A DNA stretch of 44,571 nucleotides from Tangfeifania diversioriginum. GTDB taxonomy: Bacteria; Bacteroidota; Bacteroidia; Bacteroidales; Prolixibacteraceae. The stretch spans positions 1 through 44,571 of the forward strand of contig CAMCBW010000043.1 of assembly GCA_945873105.1 (NCBI GenBank), read 5' to 3'. The translations under genes and the position numbers were made by a program. Position 1 is the stretch's first letter; each line of letters starts with the position of its first letter. This document shows, in pieces, positions 25,934-32,892 of the stretch. The notes beneath the pieces are model-generated. The model searched no databases. It saw only the letters and a list, made by a program, of their open reading frames with translations, and was not told the DNA's origin.

Positions 25934-26156
25934 AGTTCCATTCCCCCAGTCTCCCCCTCTCTAAGTCCCCCAGTCCATTTTCTCCGTTTCCCCGTTTCAA
26001 TTCTTCAACCTTCGGAGTTGCATTCCCCCAGTCTCCCCCTCTCTAAGTCCCCCAGTCCATTTTCTCCGTTTCCCCGTTTCAATTCTTCAACCTTCGGATT
26101 TCCTCTCCCCCGTTCTCCCCCTCTCTAAGTCCCCCTGTCCTTCTTCCCCGTTTCAA
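25908..26156. repeat. 82-bp minisatellite, three units
   Basis: The CAACCTTCGG word starts at 25924, 26006 and 26088, exactly 82 bp apart twice. Units: CAACCTTCGGAGTTCCATTC, CCCCAGTCTCCCCCTCTCTA, AGTCCCCCAGTCCATTTTCT, CCGTTTCCCCGTTTCAATTC. The second and third units are almost identical. Confidence 0.85.
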
Positions 26157-26345
26157 TATTTCCCAACCATCATCAAGGACGACCACACAGGGTCGCCCCT
26201 GCTGTCTCTCCGTCATTTTCCGTCCCTCCGTCATTCCTCCGTCTCTTTTCCCCATGCCCTCTGCGCCATGCCCTTAGCCCTCTGCCCCATTTCCACATTT
26301 CCACATTTTCCAATTTCCACATTATTTCCTACCTTCGCACACGAA
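26157..26345. repeat. GACGACC module and C/T-rich leader before the NikR-like gene
   Basis: 26152-26245 is almost the same as 2787-2880, including AAGGACGACCACACAGGGTC and GCCCCTGC. After it come CCCATGCCCTCTGCGCC words and CCACATTTCC / CCACATTTTCC repeats. No gene. Confidence 0.65.
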
Positions 26346-26355
26346 AGCCTTAATT

Positions 26356-26363
26356 CGTATTAC
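26356..26363. promoter_or_regulatory. CGTATTAC, candidate operator at the NikR-like gene start
   Basis: CGTATTAC ends one base before the ATG. Its reverse complement GTAATACG is matched by the ATCGTAAYAC words at 26781-26811, just after the same gene. A binding site for the encoded regulator is possible (inference). Confidence 0.3.
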
Positions 26364-26364
26364 C

Positions 26365-26766
26365 ATGACCGTTTCCCGATTTAGCGTATCCTTGGAAGAA
26401 GAGTTGCTTGCAACACTTGACCAATATGTGAAGGAGAACCAGTTTCCCAACAGGTCGCAGGCAATTCGTGCGCTGATCGAGAAGAACACCGTCGAGAAGA
26501 AATGGCAGTGCAACAACCTGGTGGCCGGTGCCATTGTACTGGTTCATCCCAACAGCAAAAAAGAGGTGTGGAACAGATCTTTCGAACTTCAAACACAATA
26601 TGCCGGTTGCATCCTCTCTTCCCAACGCTACTTCCTGGAAAACGATCACACCATGGAGGTCATTGCAGTGAAAGGGAGCGCCCATACCCTGACGGAATTG
26701 TCCGATCAGCTGATTGGAATCAAGGGAATTGAGCACGGCAAACTGATCATGAGCAAGGTCCGGTAA
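26365..26766 (+). CDS. NikR-family ribbon-helix-helix/ACT regulator without nickel ligands
   Basis: 133 residues. N-terminal ribbon-helix-helix DNA-binding domain (TVSRFSVSLEEELLATLDQY, NRSQAIRALI) and a C-terminal ACT-type domain (AGAIVLVHP, MEVIAVKGSAHTLTELSDQL, GIEHGKLIMSK) as in NikR, and the same length. Aligned without gaps to H. pylori NikR as I recall it, the ligands H88, H99, H101 and C107 become T77, R88, F90 and T96, so nickel sensing in the usual way is not possible. Possible alternative ligands are H61, C82 and H95. It lies between znuACB and a TonB receptor, which hints at metal-uptake control. Confidence 0.85.
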   Translation: MTVSRFSVSLEEELLATLDQYVKENQFPNRSQAIRALIEKNTVEKKWQCNNLVAGAIVLVHPNSKKEVWNRSFELQTQYAGCILSSQRYFLENDHTMEVIAVKGSAHTLTELSDQLIGIKGIEHGKLIMSKVR

Positions 26767-26780
26767 TTTTTTTTGCCTTT

Positions 26781-26811
26781 ATCGTAACACTTTATTTGAT
26801 GATCGTAATAC
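26781..26811. promoter_or_regulatory. direct repeat ATCGTAAYAC x2, candidate operator
   Basis: ATCGTAACAC at 26781-26790 and ATCGTAATAC at 26802-26811, start to start 21 bp, i.e. two helical turns. It follows the NikR-like gene and precedes the repeat block in front of the TonB receptor gene. Possible site for the neighbouring regulator. Confidence 0.35.
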
Positions 26812-26879
26812 TATTGTATGGAGCAGAGGGCTAAGGGCATGGCGCATAGAGCATGGAGAAGGAAGGGGCAACCAGGTGA

Positions 26880-27060
26880 AGGGGGTGAGTGCTACTACGG
26901 AGGTTGAAGAATTGAAACGGGGAAACGGAGAAAATGGACTAGGGGACTTAGGGAGGGGGAGACTGGGGGAATGGAACTCCGAAGGTTGAAGAATTGAAAC
27001 GGGGAATAGGAAAAGTGGGGAAGAAGGGACGAGTGGACGAAGAGAAGACCAAAAGTGGGA
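26880..27060. repeat. 82-bp purine-rich minisatellite (reverse orientation)
   Basis: AGGTTGAAGAATTGAAACGG begins at 26901 and 26983, exactly 82 bp apart. Same family as 25908-26156 on the other strand. No gene. Confidence 0.8.
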
Positions 27061-27063
27061 ATT

Positions 27064-27174
27064 GTGCTTTACCGCGTAGCGGTTAAGGTATTGTAGCCCG
27101 GGGGATGGAAATGCAGCGAGTCCACCGTCCGCGCTAATCTATTGAAAACGGAGGTACGATGGGATCGGACGGAA
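27064..27174 (+). repeat. CCGTCCG/CGGACGG element, copy 7 (tail type A)
   Basis: TACCGCGTAGCGGTTA (27070-27085), TATTGTAGCCCGGG, CCGTCCG 27125-27131 and CGGACGG 27166-27172 (34 nt between). It lies 56 bp upstream of the TonB receptor start. Confidence 0.75.
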
Positions 27175-27193
27175 GAAGAGAACAAAGAAAATA

Positions 27194-27211
27194 GCACATT
27201 CAAAGATGTGC
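27194..27211. promoter_or_regulatory. GCACAT-N6-ATGTGC inverted repeat before the TonB receptor
   Basis: Perfect 6-bp arms (27194-27199 and 27206-27211) around TCAAAG, 19 bp before the start codon. It could be an operator or a leader hairpin masking the ribosome site. Confidence 0.4.
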
Positions 27212-27229
27212 AACTTTAAATAGCAAAAT

Positions 27230-29074
27230 ATGAAAAAAACAATATTGATTTTCAGCACACTGGCATTCCTTTCTGGCGCAAATGCCCAGGAAAAACCATT
27301 CACCGTCAAGGATACCATCTCCATTAAAGAGGTGATAATTACGGGCACCCTGACGCAAATTAACCGCAACTTCTCTCCCATGGCCGTCTCAGTAATCGAC
27401 AGGAAACAGATCGCAGAGGGAAGTGAATCTGCCATTCTGCCACTCCTAAGTGGCCGTGTGCCTGGACTCTATGTGACCGAAAGAGGGGTGACCGGATTCG
27501 GAGTCGCAGCAGGATCGGCGGGGCAGATAAGTATTCGGGGAATTGGCGGTAGCCCTACCACCGGGGTATTGATGTTAATTGATGGTCATCCGCAATTCAT
27601 GGGGTTGATGGGACATCCGCTACCCGATAGCTATGTCGCCTCAGACGTTGAGCGGGTGGAAGTAATCCGTGGCCCAGCCTCAATTTTGTATGGCTCCAAT
27701 GCCATGGGCGGGGTCATCAACATCATTACACGGAGAAAGGCGGCAGAAGGGGCGGGTGTAAATGCCAAACTTTCCTACGGCTCCTACAACACCCAAAAAC
27801 AGGCACTATCCGTTGGATACAAAAAAAGTAAATTCAGCACTTTTGCCTCTTTCAACCACGACAAGACCGATGGTCACCGGCCTAACTCAGATTTTGAGAT
27901 CTCCAATGGCTACCTGAAAATGGGTTATGAATTCAATGAACACTTTAAAGCAAATGCTGATTTTTCAATGGCCAAATATGATGCCCAGGACCCGGGACCG
28001 GATACGATCAAGGCGAAAGCCGGAAATCGTATAGATATCACCCGCGGATACTGGGCCTTCTCGCTCGCCAACCAATACGACAAATTGTCGGGTGCCATCA
28101 GATTTTACAACAATTTTGGCGAACACACCATTTCGGATGGTTTTCACTCCAGGGATAAAAACAATGGAATCAACCTCTACCAAACCCTGAAACTTCTGGA
28201 AGGCAACAATCTTTCATTTGGTGCCGATTTGGCCAATTATGGCGGCAAAGCTGAAAATACCAAAGCAATGAATGGGAAAGGATTAACATTTGCAGACACC
28301 ACGGTTCAGGAGCGTGGCATTTATGCTTTTATGCAACAAGATCTCTTTCAAAACCTCACACTAAACGGTGGAGTAAGGTTGCAGCATCACAGCAAATATG
28401 GGAGCGAGTGGATTCCATCCGCAGGTTTTGCCTGGCAACTCTCCCCCAAAACAACCTGGAGAGCCAATTTTTCAAAGGGATTCCGTAGTCCCACCATCCG
28501 CGAATTGTACATGTTTAACCACAATCCAAACCTGCAACCCGAAAGAATATACAGCTACGAAACCGGATTGTCACAAAATTTCATCGAGCAGAAGCTAAAG
28601 GTTGAACTGACCGGATACCTCGTAAAAGGGGACAATCTAATCGTGACGGGAGCCATGGGAAATCTTTACAATACAGGAAAAATTAACAACAAGGGAGTGG
28701 AAGCTACACTCCAGGCACATCCGGTCAAACAACTGGAATTGTTGCTGTCGTACAGTTACATCCACATGGAAAAACCTCTTTTTGCAACCCCCAAAAATAA
28801 TCTCTTTCTCAGCGGGACTTACCGTTGGGAAAAATTTAAGTTCAACTGTTCGTTCCAGCAGATTTCAGATCTGAACAACGATGCTACCGGCAAAATTAAC
28901 CTGATCAGTTACAGTTTGATCAATGCCAAGGCTGCCTGGAGTTTAAACAGACACCTTGAATTTACCTTAAGTGGAGAAAATCTCCTGGGACAAACCTATG
29001 AACCCAACCGATACTATCCGATGCCGCACACTACCGTGTTTGCTGGGATCAATTTGCAACTGGGGACCATGTAA
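27230..29074 (+). CDS. TonB-dependent outer membrane receptor
   Basis: 614 residues. Signal peptide MKKTILIFSTLAFLSGANAQ, a TonB-box-like stretch DTISIKEVIITG, a plug domain with ISIRGIGGSPTTGVLMLIDG and VERVEVIRGPASILYGSNAM, GGVINIIT, and a 22-strand-type barrel ending FAGINLQLG. The part LIDGHPQFMGLMGHPLPD has His and Met residues that could touch a metal. The SusC-type N-terminal extension is absent, so it is a BtuB/FepA-like transporter of small ligands. It lies downstream of znuACB and the NikR-like regulator, which suggests a metal or metallophore substrate (inference). Confidence 0.92.
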   Translation: MKKTILIFSTLAFLSGANAQEKPFTVKDTISIKEVIITGTLTQINRNFSPMAVSVIDRKQIAEGSESAILPLLSGRVPGLYVTERGVTGFGVAAGSAGQISIRGIGGSPTTGVLMLIDGHPQFMGLMGHPLPDSYVASDVERVEVIRGPASILYGSNAMGGVINIITRRKAAEGAGVNAKLSYGSYNTQKQALSVGYKKSKFSTFASFNHDKTDGHRPNSDFEISNGYLKMGYEFNEHFKANADFSMAKYDAQDPGPDTIKAKAGNRIDITRGYWAFSLANQYDKLSGAIRFYNNFGEHTISDGFHSRDKNNGINLYQTLKLLEGNNLSFGADLANYGGKAENTKAMNGKGLTFADTTVQERGIYAFMQQDLFQNLTLNGGVRLQHHSKYGSEWIPSAGFAWQLSPKTTWRANFSKGFRSPTIRELYMFNHNPNLQPERIYSYETGLSQNFIEQKLKVELTGYLVKGDNLIVTGAMGNLYNTGKINNKGVEATLQAHPVKQLELLLSYSYIHMEKPLFATPKNNLFLSGTYRWEKFKFNCSFQQISDLNNDATGKINLISYSLINAKAAWSLNRHLEFTLSGENLLGQTYEPNRYYPMPHTTVFAGINLQLGTM

Positions 29075-29095
29075 AAGGGACAAAGGCAGGTTCCC

Positions 29096-29125
29096 CTGTT
29101 AAATCTATTGTTAACCAACTGTTAA
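29096..29125 (+). promoter_or_regulatory. Pho-box-like triple direct repeat
   Basis: CTGTTAA (29096-29102), TTGTTAA (29108-29114) and CTGTTAA (29119-29125), spaced 12 and 11 bp. PhoB sites in other bacteria are 7-bp direct repeats every 11 bp. It lies upstream of a phosphate-uptake operon that also encodes a PhoB-like regulator. Confidence 0.5.
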
Positions 29126-29182
29126 GTAAATATTTAATTTTTTACATTCCTTAAACCAGGATAATTTTTAGCAATTATTGTA

Positions 29183-29190
29183 TATTTTTG
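29183..29190 (+). promoter_or_regulatory. -7 promoter element TATTTTTG
   Basis: Fits the Bacteroidota -7 consensus TAnnTTTG, 125 bp upstream of the DUF47 gene and 58 bp after the Pho-box-like repeats. No clear -33 TTTG is seen, as expected for an activator-dependent promoter. Confidence 0.35.
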
Positions 29191-29315
29191 CGTACAAATT
29201 AATAGGCTAAGGTTATTCTCAATTGAGCAGCCTGGTAGTTTAATCCTTGCTTGGTTGAAGCTTACTTTGTAATTCTCCTGAACGTGAAAATCATAATCAT
29301 CTAATATCATTCGGA

Positions 29316-29963
29316 ATGAAACTCGACAACATTTTTAGTTTCCTGGTTCCCAAAGACCGTAAATTTTTCCCGCTGTTCAATGATGCCGCCGACAACATGG
29401 TGCTGGCATCGGAACTCCTGATAAAACTCGTAAGGGAAAGAGATTTGAGCCAAAGGCTGGAGTATGTGAAACAGATAAAAGATGTGGAACATGTTGGAGA
29501 CGACATCACACGAAACCTCCTGAATGAACTGAACGGCACTTTCATTACCCCTTTCGACAGGGAAGACATTCACGAACTAATCAACAACATGGATGACGTT
29601 GTCGATTACATTCATGCTGCCTCCAAAAGGATTCACTATTACAAGTTAACCATCATTCCGGAAGAGTTTGTCTGGATTGCCGACCGCATTCACTCTGCCA
29701 ACAAGGAAATTCAGAATGTCTTGCGCAGTGTAAGATCGGTCAACGACTTCAAAAAGCATGTTTCCTGTTGTGAAAAAATCAGTGAGTTTGAAAGCCAGGT
29801 GGATGATATCTACCAGGAGTATCTCTCCATACTCTTTGAACAAGAGGTGAATGCCATTGACCTGATTAAAAAGAGGGACATCTTAACCACCCTCGAAAAA
29901 GCCATCGACAAATGTGACGATGTAGGTAATATCTTCTCTTCCCTGGTGGTGAAAATGGGGTAG
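29316..29963 (+). CDS. DUF47 (PhoU-like) phosphate transport accessory protein
   Basis: 215 residues, all helical, related to PhoU. Visible: FFPLFNDAADNMVLASELLI, the metal-binding E/D-rich motifs DVEHVGDDITRNLL and REDIHELINNMDDVVDYI, and a C-terminal KAIDKCDDVGNIFSSLVVKM. DUF47 proteins are nearly always encoded right before a Pit transporter and are thought to regulate it. Here pit starts 53 bp downstream. Cytoplasmic. First gene of the phosphate block. Confidence 0.93.
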   Translation: MKLDNIFSFLVPKDRKFFPLFNDAADNMVLASELLIKLVRERDLSQRLEYVKQIKDVEHVGDDITRNLLNELNGTFITPFDREDIHELINNMDDVVDYIHAASKRIHYYKLTIIPEEFVWIADRIHSANKEIQNVLRSVRSVNDFKKHVSCCEKISEFESQVDDIYQEYLSILFEQEVNAIDLIKKRDILTTLEKAIDKCDDVGNIFSSLVVKMG

Positions 29964-30016
29964 TGTAACCGAAATTATTAAGATTGATCTGACTCAACCG
30001 TTAAAAAACATTTAGA

Positions 30017-31057
30017 ATGAGCTTAACTCTTCTTATTGTCATCATTGTACTGGCATTTCTGTTCGATTTTATCAATGGTTTCCACGATGCTGCCAATTCC
30101 ATCGCAACCATCGTCTCCACCAAAGTCCTCTCCCCCTTTCAGGCCGTTCTCTGGGCTGCATTTTTTAACTTTCTGGCGTATGCCATTTTCGAGTTAAAAA
30201 TCGCGGATACCATTGCCAAAGTGGTGGATACCAACTCGATCAACCTGCAAGTGATCCTGGCAGGTATTATTGCTGCCATAATCTGGAACTTATTGACCTG
30301 GTACCTTGGCATACCCTCCAGCTCTTCCCATACCCTGGTTGGCGGTTTTGCGGGTGCTGCCATTGCACACGCAGGTTGGGTCGTGGTTAAATCAAGCGTA
30401 ATTCTGAAAATTGCCTCATTTATTTTTCTGGCGCCCCTGATTGGCATGCTCATCTCCTACTTGTTGTCGGTATTGCTGTTGAATCTCCTAAAAAATGGGA
30501 ATCCGCATGTCCTGGATAAATATTTCAGGAAATTTCAGCTATTGTCCTCCGCCCTCTTTAGTTTGGGACATGGAGGGAATGATGCCCAAAAAGTGATGGG
30601 AATCATCGCGGCAACGCTGATTGTATATTTCAACGGTGTTGATCCAGCATCCATTCCGGATTGGGCCCGCATCACCATGGTAGATGGTAAAATTCATGCC
30701 ATTCCCCATTGGGTAGTGATCGGTTGTTACCTGGCAATCAGTCTTGGAACCATCTCCGGTGGTTGGAAGATTGTAAAAACGATGGGAACCAAAATTACGA
30801 AATTAACCTCCTTCGAAGGGGTCACTGCTGAATCCGCCGGTGCCATCTTGCTGTTCGGAACCGATGCATTTGGAATTCCGGTCAGTACCACCCATACCAT
30901 AACAGGTGCAATCATGGGAGTTGGATTGACAAAGAGAGTCACCGCCGTAAAATGGGGAGTCACCATCAACCTGCTGTATGCCTGGATATTAACCATTCCC
31001 GTTTCGATGGCCATGGCCGCACTGGTTTACTACCTTCTTAAATTTTTAGGGTTGTGA
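30017..31057 (+). CDS. pit: inorganic phosphate transporter, Pit family
   Basis: 346 residues with about ten membrane helices. Both PiT signatures are present: DFINGFHDAANSIATIVSTK in the N-terminal half and SLGHGGNDAQKVMGI plus GTDAFGIPVSTTHTITGAIM in the C-terminal half. Takes up phosphate (as a metal-phosphate complex) with protons. Lies between the DUF47 gene and a PhoR-like kinase gene, 9 bp apart from the latter, so the whole block is likely one transcript. Confidence 0.95.
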   Translation: MSLTLLIVIIVLAFLFDFINGFHDAANSIATIVSTKVLSPFQAVLWAAFFNFLAYAIFELKIADTIAKVVDTNSINLQVILAGIIAAIIWNLLTWYLGIPSSSSHTLVGGFAGAAIAHAGWVVVKSSVILKIASFIFLAPLIGMLISYLLSVLLLNLLKNGNPHVLDKYFRKFQLLSSALFSLGHGGNDAQKVMGIIAATLIVYFNGVDPASIPDWARITMVDGKIHAIPHWVVIGCYLAISLGTISGGWKIVKTMGTKITKLTSFEGVTAESAGAILLFGTDAFGIPVSTTHTITGAIMGVGLTKRVTAVKWGVTINLLYAWILTIPVSMAMAALVYYLLKFLGL

Positions 31058-31066
31058 TAACCAAGT

Positions 31067-32116
31067 ATGCGCATACTCAGATCCTACACACCAAGTAAAT
31101 TATCGCTGGTTTCATCGCTGGTAACAACGCTTTTTACGGCGTTGTTGCTTGCGTTAAATTACTATTTCGGAAGTGCTTACCTGCTGGTTGTATTGGTTCC
31201 TGCTGTATTTCTAATCTCTTTCATTACGACCAGTTACATCCTGAATTACCTGATAAACGACAAAATCACCCCGATCTACAAAACCATCAGTGGGGTTCCA
31301 GGCAAAGACAAAAAGCGGAGAAAGGACCGCACAAAGGATATATTGGCAGAAGTCGAGCACGATGTAAAGATATGGGCAGATGACAAGATGGCCGAGATTG
31401 AGCGTCTGCGTGACCTGGAAAAATACCGCAAGGATTTTGTTGGAAACGTCTCCCATGAGCTTAAAACCCCAATTTTCAATATTCAGGGATACATTCTGAC
31501 CTTGCTGGATGGCGGATTGGAGGATCCTGAAATCAACAGGCTCTACCTCGAACGCACCGAAAAAAGCATCGACCGGATGATCAATGTGGTAGAAGACCTC
31601 GAATCCATTACCAAACTGGAATCAGGCGAACTGAAGCTAAATCCTGAAATTTTCGACATCAGTAAACTGGTTGAAGAGGTCTTTGAACTTGAACTCCGGG
31701 AAGCCACGGAAAGGGGAATAACCATGCATTTGAACCTCTCCTCCGGAAAACCATTCCTGGTCAGGGCTGACAAAAAACGGATATTTGAAGCCATGCGGAA
31801 CCTGATCGGCAATGCCATAAAGTATGGCAGAAGAGAGGGGAATGTCACCGTAGCCTTTTACGACATGAACAATTTGTTGCTCATCGAAGTCAACGACGAT
31901 GGCATCGGCATCGACAAAAAAGATCTGCCACGAATATTCGAACGATTCTACCGGGTTGACAAAAGCCGCTCACGCATGCAGGGGGGAACCGGATTGGGAC
32001 TCTCCATAGTGAAACACATTATCGAAGCCCACAAGCAGAAAATCCATGTAAAAAGTATCCTGGAAAATGGAACAACCTTCACTTTCGCACTTGAAAAGGG
32101 AAAACTGACAAAATAA
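31067..32116 (+). CDS. phoR: PhoR-like sensor histidine kinase
   Basis: 349 residues. Two helices at about 17-35 and 37-60 with no sizeable outer loop, a short linker rich in Lys/Arg (KDKKRRKDRTKD), HisKA with H130 in FVGNVSHELKTPIFNIQGY, and HATPase with NLIGNAIKYG, VNDDGIGI and GTGLGLSIVKHI. The form is that of the PhoR kinases. Its place behind pit and before a PhoB-like regulator supports a role in phosphate starvation. The lack of a periplasmic sensor means the signal probably comes through the transporter or its DUF47 partner (inference). Confidence 0.88.
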   Translation: MRILRSYTPSKLSLVSSLVTTLFTALLLALNYYFGSAYLLVVLVPAVFLISFITTSYILNYLINDKITPIYKTISGVPGKDKKRRKDRTKDILAEVEHDVKIWADDKMAEIERLRDLEKYRKDFVGNVSHELKTPIFNIQGYILTLLDGGLEDPEINRLYLERTEKSIDRMINVVEDLESITKLESGELKLNPEIFDISKLVEEVFELELREATERGITMHLNLSSGKPFLVRADKKRIFEAMRNLIGNAIKYGRREGNVTVAFYDMNNLLLIEVNDDGIGIDKKDLPRIFERFYRVDKSRSRMQGGTGLGLSIVKHIIEAHKQKIHVKSILENGTTFTFALEKGKLTK

Positions 32117-32187
32117 TCTACGGCTGCAACAACACTTAATCTGCAAATAGTTCTATATTTATAGTTCAATATCAATACTTTTTAATT

Positions 32188-32889
32188 ATGATTGAAAAGG
32201 ACAGTGCTCCGCGAATTCTTTTGGTAGACGATGAAGAGGACATTCTTGAGTTTGTAAGTTACAATCTCGAGAGAGAAGGATTCAAGGTATTTACAGGCAG
32301 AAATGGGAAAGAGGCCATCCAAATGGTGGCGAAAGTGAAACCGGATTTGGTCATATTGGATGTGATGATGCCGGAGATGGATGGAATAGCGGCCTGTGAA
32401 GAGATCAGGAAGCTTCCCGGATTCCGTGATGTGGTCATCGCATTCCTGACTGCAAGGGGCGAAGATTATTCCCAGATTGCCGGATTTGATGCCGGAGCAG
32501 ATGATTACATCACCAAACCAATCAGGCCTAAAGTATTAATATCCAGAGTTAAAGCACTTCTAAAAAGAAGTGGTGGATTGGCTCAGGAGAACCACGATCA
32601 GGAAAAAGTGCTGCACATTGGAAATCTCATCATAGACAAGGAAAAATTCACGCTTCAGATCGACGACCGGGAAATGATGTTGCCGCGGAAGGAGTTTGAA
32701 CTCTTGTCCCTGCTGGTTTCCAAACCCGACAAGGTATTCCTGCGCGATGAAATTTACAAATCAGTTTGGGGGGACAATGTCATTGTAGGTGACCGTACCA
32801 TTGATGTTCACATTCGGAAACTTCGGGAGAAAATTGGCAACGACCACATCCGTACACTGAAGGGAATCGGGTACAAATTTGTCGTCTGA
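32188..32889 (+). CDS. phoB: PhoB-like response regulator (OmpR family)
   Basis: 233 residues. Receiver domain (acidic pocket LVDDEED, phospho-Asp D58 in LVILDVMMPEMDG, K in YITKPI) and a C-terminal winged helix (LPRKEFELLSLL, VIVGDRTIDVHIRKLREKIG, IRTLKGIGYKF). Likely partner of the kinase encoded 71 bp upstream. Its probable target is the triple repeat at 29096-29125 (inference). The gene ends 3 bp from the convergent rpoN stop codon. Confidence 0.9.
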   Translation: MIEKDSAPRILLVDDEEDILEFVSYNLEREGFKVFTGRNGKEAIQMVAKVKPDLVILDVMMPEMDGIAACEEIRKLPGFRDVVIAFLTARGEDYSQIAGFDAGADDYITKPIRPKVLISRVKALLKRSGGLAQENHDQEKVLHIGNLIIDKEKFTLQIDDREMMLPRKEFELLSLLVSKPDKVFLRDEIYKSVWGDNVIVGDRTIDVHIRKLREKIGNDHIRTLKGIGYKFVV

Positions 32890-32892
32890 TAG

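Noticed and set aside
25858-26046. Ser/Pro-rich small proteins in the minisatellite blocks
   Set aside because: The 82-bp unit shifts frame every copy, so no repeat protein can be encoded; the composition simply mirrors the C/T bias.
8491-26156. Repeat arrays as CRISPR
   Set aside because: Units are contiguous tandem copies with no unique spacers of constant length, and no cas gene is present.
26365-26766. Naming the regulator nikR
   Set aside because: The nickel ligands appear to be absent, so the symbol would imply a function that the sequence does not support.
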